Under the pieces are notes generated by a model. It did no database searches and was not told the DNA's origin. It worked only from the letters and a program-made list of their open reading frames with translations. A DNA stretch of 12,378 nucleotides. Source: an uncultured Clostridia bacterium. GTDB taxonomy: Bacteria > Bacillota > Clostridia > TANB77 > CAG-508. The stretch lies in assembly GCA_934130085.1 (NCBI GenBank), contig CAKOXK010000017.1:1-12378 (forward strand), written 5' to 3'. A program made the translations under genes and the position numbers. Every line of letters begins with the position of its first letter. Positions within the stretch are counted from its first letter, which is position 1. Positions 5,320-12,378 of this stretch are shown here, piece by piece.

Positions 5320-5751
5320 TTGAATTCTTTTAATAATAATAATTTTTCCGATAATAGTGATTTTAAAGGTCAAGGCTCTAGCAATGGTAATTTCAAAAAC
5401 AATGATTTTAGAAGAAAAGCTTTTAATAATAAAATTGCTAATAATAAAACTAATAATAATGATAAGACTTATAATAATGATAAGACTTATAATAATGACA
5501 AGTCCTATAACAATGATGAAGCCTATAATAGTAATATAACTTATCATAGTGGTCATGACGATGATAAAAGAAATAATGAAACAATTATTGATGAACTAAT
5601 AAATTCCTTATTTTCACAAGAATATGACTTACAACAAAATTTAAAAAAGAAACAGAAACAAGAAGATATGTATTCCAATAAAAAAATTGAGTATGAAATA
5701 ATTATGGATTGCTCTAATAAATCTGATTACATAATTTACTACAGAAAATAA
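5320..5751 (+). CDS. Asn-rich hexapeptide-repeat protein, unrecognised
   Basis: 143 residues from the TTG at 5320, chosen over the GTG at 5308, which lies within the ribosome binding site. It has no signal peptide and no membrane segment. Residues 1-43 are Asn/Phe/Lys-rich low complexity. About 48-77 are five hexapeptide units (DKTYNN, DKTYNN, DKSYNN, DEAYNS, NITYHS), encoded by an 18-bp tandem repeat. After GHDDDKRNN comes a more normal C-terminal section (about 87-143) with a helical, charged stretch and a final strand-like segment ending YIIYYRK. The decay of the repeat from first to last unit, with mainly third-base differences between early units, suggests selection on protein sequence. 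I know no family for it; a self-associating, coat or surface role is only a guess. It is divergent from the glycosyltransferase gene and precedes ftsE by 170 nt, with no clear terminator or promoter of its own. Confidence 0.65.
   Translation: MNSFNNNNFSDNSDFKGQGSSNGNFKNNDFRRKAFNNKIANNKTNNNDKTYNNDKTYNNDKSYNNDEAYNSNITYHSGHDDDKRNNETIIDELINSLFSQEYDLQQNLKKKQKQEDMYSNKKIEYEIIMDCSNKSDYIIYYRK
5461..5550. repeat. 18-bp tandem repeat encoding hexapeptides
   Basis: Five in-frame 18-bp units starting at 5461, 5479, 5497, 5515 and 5533. The first two are identical (GATAAGACTTATAATAAT); later units diverge progressively. All stay in frame with the Asn-rich protein. Confidence 0.85.
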
Positions 5752-5828
5752 AATATAATATCTGGCAAGAAAGCACAAATTGTAAAAAATTTCCGATTTA
5801 AATTTATAAGATTTTTATGGAAATATAC

Positions 5829-5857
5829 TTGAAAATATCATTATTTATTGATATTAT
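5829..5857 (+). promoter_or_regulatory. Promoter of the ftsEX operon
   Basis: TTGAAA (5829-5834), a 17-nt spacer ending TGA, and TATTAT (5852-5857). The start near 5864 leaves a leader of about 58 nt before the ftsE ATG at 5922. Confidence 0.65.
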
Positions 5858-5921
5858 ATCAAAAAATAAGATTAAATCTACTAATTTGCCATAAACAAGA
5901 GCTTTTGGAGGAAATATTACA

Positions 5922-6608
5922 ATGATAGAGTTTAGAAATGTAAGCAAGAAGTATGATACAGGTACTGAAGAAGCTGTACATAATATTAATTTTAAAATAA
6001 ATAAAGGTGAATTTGCTTTCTTAGTTGGAAGTTCAGGTTCAGGTAAATCAACCATTATAAAAATGATTCTCAAAGAGGAGGAACCTACTTCAGGAAATAT
6101 TATTATAAATGGCAAAGATACTACATTTTTGAAGCCAAGCAAAGTTCCTTATTTACGTAGAAGTATGGGAATTGTTTTTCAAGATTTTAGGCTTTTACCT
6201 GATAAAACTGTATACGAGAATGTTGCATTTGCAATGTATGTAGTTAAGGCTACACCTAAACATATAAGAAGACAGGTGCCAATGGTTTTATCATTGGTTG
6301 GACTTTCTGACAAAGCTAAGGTTTACCCAAATGAGCTATCAGGTGGTGAGCAGCAAAGAGTTGCATTAGCTAGAGCAATAGTAAATAATCCATCTATGCT
6401 AATTGCAGATGAGCCTACAGGTAATCTTGACCCTAATACTGCATGGGATATTATGGAGTTATTAAATGATATCAATCTTAGGGGAACTACAGTACTTGTT
6501 GCTACACATGCTAAAGATATTGTTGATAGGATGAATAAAAGGGTTATACGTATAGACAGAGGAAATATAGTTAGAGATAAAAAAGGTGGGTATGACAGTG
6601 AAATTTAA
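5922..6608 (+). CDS. ftsE: Cell division ATP-binding protein FtsE
   Basis: 228 residues, the usual length of FtsE. All ABC ATPase motifs are intact: Walker A GSSGSGKST (36-44), Q-loop VFQDFRLL (Q87), signature LSGGEQQR (139-146), Walker B MLIADEPTG (159-167, D163/E164) and H-loop H196. VFQDFRLLPDKTVYENV is characteristic of FtsE. FtsE is the cytoplasmic ATPase that, with FtsX, transmits ATP hydrolysis across the membrane to control peptidoglycan hydrolases during division or elongation. GGAGGA (5907-5912), 9 nt before the ATG, supports the start. It is the first gene of the operon and overlaps ftsX by 17 nt if ftsX starts at ATG 6592, consistent with coupled translation. Confidence 0.96.
   Translation: MIEFRNVSKKYDTGTEEAVHNINFKINKGEFAFLVGSSGSGKSTIIKMILKEEEPTSGNIIINGKDTTFLKPSKVPYLRRSMGIVFQDFRLLPDKTVYENVAFAMYVVKATPKHIRRQVPMVLSLVGLSDKAKVYPNELSGGEQQRVALARAIVNNPSMLIADEPTGNLDPNTAWDIMELLNDINLRGTTVLVATHAKDIVDRMNKRVIRIDRGNIVRDKKGGYDSEI
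6581..6590 (+). promoter_or_regulatory. Ribosome binding site of ftsX, with three possible starts
   Basis: AAAAGGTGGG lies inside the ftsE coding end. GTG 6586 is within the site and is unlikely. ATG 6592 is 5 nt from the AAGG core. GTG 6598 is 7 nt from the end of the whole site. ATG 6592 is preferred. Confidence 0.5.
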
Positions 6609-7509
6609 TGGTATAGGTTATGTAATATCTGAGGGTATAAAGAGTGTATTTAAACAAAAGAAAATGACTGGTGCTTCTATAATCATTATGTGTGCAACAA
6701 TGTTTATGTTTGGAATATTCTTTTTAATTGGAGAAAATATCAACTTTGCAATGAAGCAGCTTGAGAGTCAACAAGGTATTCGTGTAATGATTAAAGATGA
6801 AGTTATTTCAGATGGCAAAGAAGAGACTTTAAAAGCTAAGATTAATCAAATTTCAGGGGTAAACAAGGTTGAATTTATTTCAAAAGAAGATGCTTTATCA
6901 ACTGTAAGAACGTGGATTGCAGGTAATAAGAATTCAGAAGAGATTTTATCAGGTTATGATGAAGACAACCCTTTTCCGGCATCATTCTTTGTTACTTTAA
7001 CGGATTTGACTAAAAATGATGAGGTTCAAAAACAAATTTTAAAGCTTGACGGAGTTGATGAAATTTCAAGTAATAATGATTTATTATCAAAGCTTGCATC
7101 AATTGCAAAGTCTGTTCAGATGATAACATTAGGTCTACTTGCAATACTAGTTTTAATATCAATTTTCATAATATCTTATACAATCAAGTTAACTGTATAT
7201 GCAAGAAGAAAAGAGATTTCAATAATGAAATATGTTGGTGCAACGAACAGCTTTATAAGAGGACCATTTATTGTAGAAGGTATTATTATAGGTATTATTT
7301 CAGCAATAATTACTATAGGAATAATAGGAGTTGCATATACAAGTGTACTTAATAAAATGCTTGCATCATCTGTTATGCAATCATTAACAATTTCTCTTTA
7401 TACATTTAATCAATTATTTGTAAGAATACTAATTGTTTACTTAATACTTGGAATTGGAATAGGTGTTTTAGGTAGTGTTATTTCAATGAGAAAATATTTA
7501 AAGGTATAA
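6592..7509 (+). CDS. ftsX: Cell division membrane protein FtsX
   Basis: 305 residues from ATG 6592 (GTG 6598 would give 303). It has the FtsX topology: a cytoplasmic N-terminus, membrane helix 1 at about 25-47, an extracellular domain at about 48-172, then helices at about 174-198, 228-250 and 276-298. The conserved FtsX-type cytoplasmic motif YARRKEISIMKYVGAT (203-218) follows helix 2. The extracellular domain is the part that in other bacteria contacts the coiled coil of the hydrolase partner (EnvC, PcsB, CwlO or RipC type). Two such partners are encoded immediately downstream, the first 21 nt after the stop. Conservation of the hydrophobic core is high and no truncation is seen. Confidence 0.95.
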   Translation: MTVKFNGIGYVISEGIKSVFKQKKMTGASIIIMCATMFMFGIFFLIGENINFAMKQLESQQGIRVMIKDEVISDGKEETLKAKINQISGVNKVEFISKEDALSTVRTWIAGNKNSEEILSGYDEDNPFPASFFVTLTDLTKNDEVQKQILKLDGVDEISSNNDLLSKLASIAKSVQMITLGLLAILVLISIFIISYTIKLTVYARRKEISIMKYVGATNSFIRGPFIVEGIIIGIISAIITIGIIGVAYTSVLNKMLASSVMQSLTISLYTFNQLFVRILIVYLILGIGIGVLGSVISMRKYLKV

Positions 7510-7530
7510 AATGTACCAGTAGGAGGTAAA

Positions 7531-8733
7531 ATGAGAAAAAAGATATTAACTATTTTTATAGTGATATTCTTATTTGGAGGGTATGTGGCAAATAGCGTAT
7601 ATGCGGTTACCCAGAAGGATGTAAATAATTTAAAAAATCAAAAACAAGAGAAAGAGGAAGAACTAAATAACATAAAAGAAGAAAAACAGTCAGCACAAGA
7701 TGAGGTTTCTTTAATTAGTAGTCAGATAAATACAGTGCAAGACGAACTAGACAAGCTTCAAAGTCAACTTGACGAAATAAATTCTGCTATTTCTGAAAAA
7801 GAGGCGGAGATAACCGCCAAAGAGCAGGAATTGAAAGAAAAAGATGATTTACTAAAGAAAAGATTAGTTGCAATGTATAAAACGGGTGGAACATCATACC
7901 TAGATGTTTTATTAGGTACTTCTGGAGCTCTTGATATGCTTGTTACTTATGATGCTGTTAAAGAGATTACTGATGCAGATCAAAAGCTAATAGAACAGGT
8001 TTCAAATCAAAAAGATGAACTTGAAAATGATAAGAAAGATCTTGTAACTAAAAAGAATGAGGTTGATTCTCTAAAATCAAAACAACAAGCTAAAAATCAA
8101 GAACTCTCAGAGAAAAAGAGTGAAAAAGCTAAAAAGGTAACTCAATTATCTAACGAGGAGAAAGCCAAACAAGCAGAGATTGATAAATTTGAACAAGATA
8201 TAAGAAATGCTCAGGCTGATATTGAAAGGGCAAAGCAAGAGGCTATAAGAAAAGCAGCAATAAATGGAAGTAAACCAAGTACAAGCTCAGGACACATTAA
8301 TAATTCAAATGGCACCTTGGGATGGCCACTTGCATCTAATTATGCAAGATATTCTTACATAACATCATATTTTGGAAAGAGAGCGAGACCTACAGCGGGA
8401 GCTTCTACAAATCATGGAGCAATAGATATAGGAGTATCATATCAACCTGTATATGCTGCAGAAGCGGGCTTAGTTGTTACAGCACAATATGTATCAGGAT
8501 ATGGCAATTTTATAATGATATGGCATAAAGAGAAAGGACAACTATATACATGTTACGGACATTTATCACAATATTGTGTAAGCTTGGGTGAGACAGTAAG
8601 TCGTGGACAGCAAATTGCTGTTTCTGGAAACACTGGAGTTTCAACTGGTCCACACCTTCACTTTGAGGTTAGAACAGGAGGAAGCGGTAAAGCTTGTAGA
8701 GTGGATCCACTAGGTTATGTATCAATTAGTTAA
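7531..8733 (+). CDS. EnvC-like coiled-coil M23 peptidoglycan hydrolase, paralog 1
   Basis: 400 residues. A signal peptide (1-25, cut after VYA) is followed by coiled coil 1 (about 28-112), a short conserved helical/loop section LKKRLVAMYKTGGTSYLDVL (108-127), coiled coil 2 (about 145-242), a Ser/Gly-rich linker (about 246-262) and an M23 domain (about 263-398). Zinc and catalytic residues are all present: H295/D299 (NHGAID), H344 (YGH) and H375/H377 (HLHFEV). E. coli EnvC has a degenerate M23 domain and only activates amidases; this one should be catalytic, like other Gram-positive FtsEX partners. It would act outside the membrane on cross-links, held off until FtsEX opens the coiled coil. 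AGGAGGT about 4 nt before the ATG gives a strong start. It lies 21 nt after ftsX, so co-transcription is very likely. No terminator follows. Confidence 0.93.
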   Translation: MRKKILTIFIVIFLFGGYVANSVYAVTQKDVNNLKNQKQEKEEELNNIKEEKQSAQDEVSLISSQINTVQDELDKLQSQLDEINSAISEKEAEITAKEQELKEKDDLLKKRLVAMYKTGGTSYLDVLLGTSGALDMLVTYDAVKEITDADQKLIEQVSNQKDELENDKKDLVTKKNEVDSLKSKQQAKNQELSEKKSEKAKKVTQLSNEEKAKQAEIDKFEQDIRNAQADIERAKQEAIRKAAINGSKPSTSSGHINNSNGTLGWPLASNYARYSYITSYFGKRARPTAGASTNHGAIDIGVSYQPVYAAEAGLVVTAQYVSGYGNFIMIWHKEKGQLYTCYGHLSQYCVSLGETVSRGQQIAVSGNTGVSTGPHLHFEVRTGGSGKACRVDPLGYVSIS

Positions 8734-8784
8734 AGAGACATGAACTAAGAATTATATAAATTTTTACAAACGAATAATTAGTAG

Positions 8785-8812
8785 CCAATAACTAACACCA
8801 AATAATTATTGG
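8785..8812 (+). other. Inverted repeat between the two EnvC-like genes
   Basis: CCAATAA (8785-8791) pairs with TTATTGG (8806-8812) around 14 nt. There is no T-run after it, so it is not an intrinsic terminator. It may be a processing or stability hairpin, or part of a binding site, in the 124-nt gap. I found no convincing promoter in that gap. Confidence 0.3.
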
Positions 8813-8857
8813 TCAATAATCTGAAACTACAAGGATAATAAAAGAAAAGAGGTTAAA

Positions 8858-10138
8858 ATGAGTAACAAAACACTATTACGTACTATATTAACAATAATAA
8901 TTACAATGTTACTAATATTAGCCTCTTTTTCACATGCATTAGCCTCTAGTCAAATAGCAAGTAATGCTTTATCAAATAATGAAAATGCACCAATTTCCGA
9001 AAACATTACATCGAATACAAACAATAGAAACACAACAAATTCTGTAAAATCGTTATCCTTAAATGAACAAAAAAATCAGGTTCAAGAACAATTAAATAAT
9101 GCAAATGATCAATTGTCTTATGTTGAAGACGAATTATCAGAAAAAATGGTTTCTATTCAAAAGATTGAAGATAGAATAGCTGAATATAAATCGAAGCTAG
9201 ACAAAGTAAATGGCGAATATGATAAAATTGAAAAAGAAGTAAATGAGGCAGAAGAAAGTTTACAAAAAGTCGAGGCAGAGTATAATAAAAAAGACAAAAT
9301 TCTAAAAAAAAGACTGGTTGATCTATACAAACGTGGTCAAACAAGCTATTTGGCGGTTTTACTTGGTTCAAGGGATATACTTGAATTTATTTCAAACTAT
9401 TTTGTTATACAAGCAATTGTAAAGTATGATTCAAAAGAAATAAAGGCTGTAGATGATGCAAAAAAACAGATCGAGAAAACAACAAACGAGCTAAAAGAGA
9501 AAAAGGCTAACATGAAGCTTATAAAGGCTGAAGCGGAAAAACAAACTGTAATATATACAAATACCAAAACTATACTCGAAAATGAAAAAGCAAGTTTAAA
9601 TGATAGCGAACAAGCATTATTAGCAGAAATTGATTCATATAAAAAACAACAAGAAGAAATCAATAATTTAATACAATATCAAATTAAGAGCTCAACGTAT
9701 GAATTGCAGTACTCTGGCGGAATTATGGCATGGCCAACACTAAGTTCTTCATATATAACATCACCATTTGGAACAAGAATGCATCCAATTCAGGGAATAA
9801 TAAAAAATCATGCTGGAATTGATATTGGAGGAAAAATGAGTGATCCAATCTATGCAGCAGCAGATGGAATAATAATATATTCTAATTTCAACAATGGTGG
9901 ATATGGAAATATGGTAATGATTGACCATGGATATGATTCAAATGGAAATCATATAGTTACATTATATGGTCATGGTAGCAAATTACTCAAGAATGTAGGA
10001 GATGCTGTAAAAAAAGGTGATATAATCATGGAGGTTGGTTCAACAGGAAATTCAACAGGACCTCATGTTCACTTTGAGGTAAGAGAGAACGGAGTGGCAG
10101 TTGACCCTAAAAAATATTTGGACTCAAATAGCAATTAA
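8858..10138 (+). CDS. EnvC-like coiled-coil M23 peptidoglycan hydrolase, paralog 2
   Basis: 426 residues. A signal peptide (1-30, SHALAS) is followed by an Asn/Ser/Thr-rich linker (about 31-65) that paralog 1 lacks. Then come coiled coil 1 (about 67-152), the shared section LKKRLVDLYKRGQTSYLAVL (149-168), coiled coil 2 (about 190-273) and M23 (about 287-422). Active-site residues are complete: H318/D322 (NHAGID), H372 (YGH) and H403/H405 (HVHFEV). The identical order and conserved middle motif mark it as a duplicate of the previous gene, but the sequences have diverged widely outside the motifs, so the duplication is old. The extra linker could let it reach further into the wall. AGAGG about 5 nt before the ATG is a weaker ribosome binding site than that of paralog 1. 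The 124-nt gap may allow separate control. Confidence 0.92.
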   Translation: MSNKTLLRTILTIIITMLLILASFSHALASSQIASNALSNNENAPISENITSNTNNRNTTNSVKSLSLNEQKNQVQEQLNNANDQLSYVEDELSEKMVSIQKIEDRIAEYKSKLDKVNGEYDKIEKEVNEAEESLQKVEAEYNKKDKILKKRLVDLYKRGQTSYLAVLLGSRDILEFISNYFVIQAIVKYDSKEIKAVDDAKKQIEKTTNELKEKKANMKLIKAEAEKQTVIYTNTKTILENEKASLNDSEQALLAEIDSYKKQQEEINNLIQYQIKSSTYELQYSGGIMAWPTLSSSYITSPFGTRMHPIQGIIKNHAGIDIGGKMSDPIYAAADGIIIYSNFNNGGYGNMVMIDHGYDSNGNHIVTLYGHGSKLLKNVGDAVKKGDIIMEVGSTGNSTGPHVHFEVRENGVAVDPKKYLDSNSN

Positions 10139-10168
10139 TATAAATTTATTGTTAAGTAAAAAAATAAA

Positions 10169-10209
10169 ATGTCAAGTAATAAAGTAACTAAAATATTTTA
10201 TGTTGACAT
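10169..10209 (+). promoter_or_regulatory. Inverted repeat with a possible -35 before the S41 protease gene
   Basis: ATGTCAA (10169-10175) and TTGACAT (10203-10209) are 7-bp arms 27 nt apart. The right arm contains a perfect -35 hexamer TTGACA (10203-10208), but the -10 at 16 nt (TACTTA, 10225-10230) is poor. It could be an internal promoter with an operator or just a weak hairpin. No terminator is seen after the preceding gene. Confidence 0.3.
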
Positions 10210-10284
10210 GAAATGAAAAAATAATACTTACTAATTAAAAATTCTTATAAAAAATTAACAAATCAAAAGAAAAGGAGAGCAAAA

Positions 10285-11502
10285 ATGAAAAAAGACGTGA
10301 TTTTAAAAACTATACTAACAATAGTTATAACAGGAATTGTTACTTTTACGGTTACTTATGTGTGGATATATAGTGGTGGAAGTTTAAAGGGAATATCATC
10401 GAATTCATCTTCAACAAGCACTATAGGAGCAGCTATAAAGTCAGATGCCTTAAATGTAAAGTTACAAAAGATTAAATCAAAAATCTATTCAGATTATTTA
10501 GGCGATATTGACGAAAATAAATTACAAGAATATGCAATAAAAGGATATGTAGCAGGTTTAGGAGACCAATATAGTCAATATTACACAGTAGATGAAATGA
10601 CTGAATTAACATCAGACACATTAGGAAAATATGTAGGAATAGGAATCTACATGACTTTAGACACAGAAAAAAACAAAATACAAGTGTATAGTGTAATGGA
10701 AAACTCACCAGCAGAAAAATCAGGGCTAAAAGCTGGAGATTACATTGTTGGAATTGATGGAAATGAAGTAAGTGGAGATGATTATGACCAGATTTCAAGT
10801 AAAATAAAAGGCAAAGCTGGCTCAAGCGTAAAAATAACAATTGAACGTAATAATGATAAAAAAGAATTTGAAGTAAAAAGAGAAAATATATCAATAATAA
10901 GAGTTACAGGACAAATGCTTGATAATAATATAGGCTACATTTATATTTCAAGTTTTGATGGAGAAATTAAAAAGCAATTTGAAGAAAAATATAATGAACT
11001 TGTAAAAAATGGCGCTACATCATTAATCATAGATTTAAGAAACAATGGCGGAGGAATTGTAGATGAAGCAACTGAAATAGGAGACATGTTCACAGACAAG
11101 GGAACAACACTCTTAATTGAAGAAAATAATAAGAAAAAACAAACTAAAGTAGTTGCAAAAACAGATAAAAAAATAACAATGAAAACCTGTGTATTAGTAA
11201 ATAAATACAGTGCAAGTGCTTCGGAAATATTAGCAGGAATTTTCAAAGATGTTGTTGATAATGTAACAGTAATAGGTGAAACAACATACGGCAAAGGAGT
11301 AATTCAAGCATTATATCAATTAGCAGATGGAAGTGGTTTGAAGCTAACAATAGAAGAGTATTTAACTCCAAATGGCAATAAAATAAACAAAGTAGGAGTT
11401 ACACCAGATATAGAAGTAAAGGGATATACATTTAAAGAAACACTAGAAAAAGACAAAGATACACAATTAAAAAAAGCAATTGATGTGCTAACAAACAAAT
11501 AG
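10285..11502 (+). CDS. ctpA: S41 family C-terminal processing protease (CtpA/CtpB type)
   Basis: 405 residues. The N-terminal membrane anchor or uncleaved signal (about 8-30) is followed by a Ser/Gly-rich stretch, an N-terminal helical region (about 55-110), a PDZ domain (about 115-200, with GIGIYM and the ligand-binding-type section SGLKAGDYIVGIDG) and the S41 protease core. The catalytic Ser is the middle one of SASASEI (S311) and the Lys is in TYGKGVIQ (K337); LRNNGGG (251-257) is the conserved substrate-groove section. Such proteases cut proteins from the C-terminus outside the membrane. In Gram-negatives a related CtpA/Prc controls the level of M23-type and other wall hydrolases. Its place right after two M23 proteins makes these its natural candidate substrates; this is inference. 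AAGGAGAG, 5 nt before the ATG, supports the start. Confidence 0.92.
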   Translation: MKKDVILKTILTIVITGIVTFTVTYVWIYSGGSLKGISSNSSSTSTIGAAIKSDALNVKLQKIKSKIYSDYLGDIDENKLQEYAIKGYVAGLGDQYSQYYTVDEMTELTSDTLGKYVGIGIYMTLDTEKNKIQVYSVMENSPAEKSGLKAGDYIVGIDGNEVSGDDYDQISSKIKGKAGSSVKITIERNNDKKEFEVKRENISIIRVTGQMLDNNIGYIYISSFDGEIKKQFEEKYNELVKNGATSLIIDLRNNGGGIVDEATEIGDMFTDKGTTLLIEENNKKKQTKVVAKTDKKITMKTCVLVNKYSASASEILAGIFKDVVDNVTVIGETTYGKGVIQALYQLADGSGLKLTIEEYLTPNGNKINKVGVTPDIEVKGYTFKETLEKDKDTQLKKAIDVLTNK

Positions 11503-11539
11503 TAATTTGTATTTATAAATTAGAAAGAGAGGAATATTT

Positions 11540-12295
11540 ATGAGTAGTAAACAAAAAGTCTTTATTGTAATAGGAATGATAATAATTATAGGAGTAAGTT
11601 TTGTAGTTGGTTTATTTATAGGGCAACAAAATGCTCCAAAGAATGATTTAGCAATTAGGAAAGTAGTTGGGCAAACATTTTATGCAAATATTGAAAGTAT
11701 AAAGCAATACAATGATGGTAGTATTCATCTTAATGTAAAGGGTTTAGAAATAAATGATATAAATTATAGGGGAAATTTTACATTTAAAGTAGATGACAGT
11801 ATTGATATGACTTGGAGAGGAGAGAAAATTAATATTTCAGACTTAAAAGAAGGAGATAATATATCAATTACATTTACTGATGAAATAATTAATGACATTA
11901 GTCCAACACCCTTGGAAGAAGTTGTAAAGGTTCAACTTTTAAGAGATGATGTAGAAAAACAAGAAAATGAAATTAACAATAAAGTTACTACAATAGATAT
12001 TCAAGAAACAGGTTTAAGTTCCGTAACACCACCAAAAAAATATACTTTAAACCAAGAAGAAATATATACAATTTTCAGTATTATAGATAATTTGACTTTT
12101 TCAAAAGAAACCTGTGATGGAATTCCAACCTATTTCATTAAGTATAATAGTGAAGAAAAAGAAGGCTTTATAACTTATGGAATTGAAATATTTGAGAATG
12201 AATACCATATTACATCAGAAGAAAAAGGTGAAGCTATATTATCTAATGAACAACAAAAACAATTAGATGAAATAATAAACAAAATGCATAATTAG
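11540..12295 (+). CDS. Membrane-anchored extracellular protein, unrecognised, last gene of the operon
   Basis: 251 residues. One N-terminal membrane helix (about 7-28), then an extracellular part in two sections. Residues about 42-135 are rich in beta-strands (FYANIESIK, IHLNVKGLEI, FTFKVDD, DNISITFTD) and end in a PTPLEEVVKVQLL strand, which looks like a small OB-type barrel. It loosely recalls the DUF3221-type proteins, but I would not assign it. Residues about 165-251 form a mixed alpha/beta section with YTLNQEEIYTIFSIIDNL and a Gln/Lys-rich final helix, reminiscent of a small inhibitor-like or PepSY-like fold; this is not established. It begins 37 nt after the protease stop with AGAGAGGA 6 nt before its ATG, and a terminator follows. 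The membrane anchor and operon position suggest an adaptor, inhibitor or substrate of the protease or the hydrolases. Function unknown. Confidence 0.75.
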   Translation: MSSKQKVFIVIGMIIIIGVSFVVGLFIGQQNAPKNDLAIRKVVGQTFYANIESIKQYNDGSIHLNVKGLEINDINYRGNFTFKVDDSIDMTWRGEKINISDLKEGDNISITFTDEIINDISPTPLEEVVKVQLLRDDVEKQENEINNKVTTIDIQETGLSSVTPPKKYTLNQEEIYTIFSIIDNLTFSKETCDGIPTYFIKYNSEEKEGFITYGIEIFENEYHITSEEKGEAILSNEQQKQLDEIINKMHN

Positions 12296-12318
12296 ACAAA
12301 CAAATTACAGGTATACTG

Positions 12319-12355
12319 TTAGATGTAAATAAATGAGTTTACATCTAATTTTTTT
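12319..12355 (+). terminator. Terminator of the ftsEX-hydrolase-protease operon
   Basis: An 11-bp perfect stem (TTAGATGTAAA at 12319-12329 with TTTACATCTAA at 12338-12348) has an 8-nt loop and seven T's. It is the first convincing terminator after ftsE, so all six genes from 5922 to 12295 may share one transcript. TTATTTACA at 12366-12374 could pair with 12324-12332 as an alternative arm. Confidence 0.85.
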
Positions 12356-12378
12356 GGTTGTAAAATTATTTACATTAG

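Noticed and set aside
5278..5556. Minus-strand open frame opposite the Asn-rich gene
   Set aside because: Its Ile-rich repeated sequence is just the complement of AAT-rich repeat codons; the plus strand has the near-perfect ribosome binding site.
5752..5828. Terminator after the Asn-rich gene
   Set aside because: Only short A-T complementarities without a clear stem and T-run; nothing I can support.

Overview
The window is very AT-rich. Strong GGAGG-type ribosome binding sites, sigma-A-like promoters (often with an extended -10 TGn) and U-tract terminators point to a low-GC Gram-positive, most likely a Clostridia-type Firmicute. The tmRNA tag (ADNKEFAYAA) and the order ftsE-ftsX-M23 peptidase-ctpA fit this. 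I cannot name a species.

Layout: (1) 1-465: the last codons of an upstream gene, its terminator, then a leader-like stretch with its own extended -10 promoter and three successive hairpins, two of them followed by T-runs. It may be a small structured RNA or attenuator. (2) 466-2210: a secreted/membrane protein with a bactofilin-like beta-repeat domain, several membrane helices and a Lys/Glu-rich tail, closed by a strong terminator. (3) 2272-2478: a 16-bp tandem repeat, then a tRNA-Trp(CCA) gene with its own promoter. (4) 2510-3672: a small secreted M23 peptidase starting 31 nt after the tRNA, then a GtrA-family membrane protein with its own promoter. (5) 3697-4141: tmRNA (ssrA) with a near-consensus promoter and a bidirectional terminator. 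(6) 4199-5751: an accessory-looking segment. It holds a minus-strand family 2 glycosyltransferase whose DxD motif is degraded, a 25-bp repeat at its 3' end, and an unrecognised Asn-rich plus-strand protein with hexapeptide repeats and a TTG start. (7) 5829-12355: a probable division/cell-wall operon: ftsE, ftsX, two paralogous EnvC-like coiled-coil M23 peptidases, a CtpA/CtpB-type S41 protease and an unrecognised membrane-anchored protein, ended by a terminator.

How the genes fit together: FtsE and FtsX form an ABC-type complex that in known systems drives peptidoglycan hydrolysis at the septum or side wall through an extracellular coiled-coil partner. Here the two proteins after ftsX each have a signal peptide, two coiled-coil stretches joined by the same conserved loop segment, and an M23 domain with all zinc ligands. 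They are therefore probably active hydrolases gated by FtsEX rather than activators without activity. The following S41 protease is a natural candidate to limit or process them, and the last gene a candidate accessory factor. The points of most interest are the duplicated EnvC-like pair with the protease and orphan protein, the Asn-rich repeat gene, the degraded glycosyltransferase next to tmRNA, the leader RNA at 190-351, and the tRNA-Trp/M23 junction with a hairpin over the start site.
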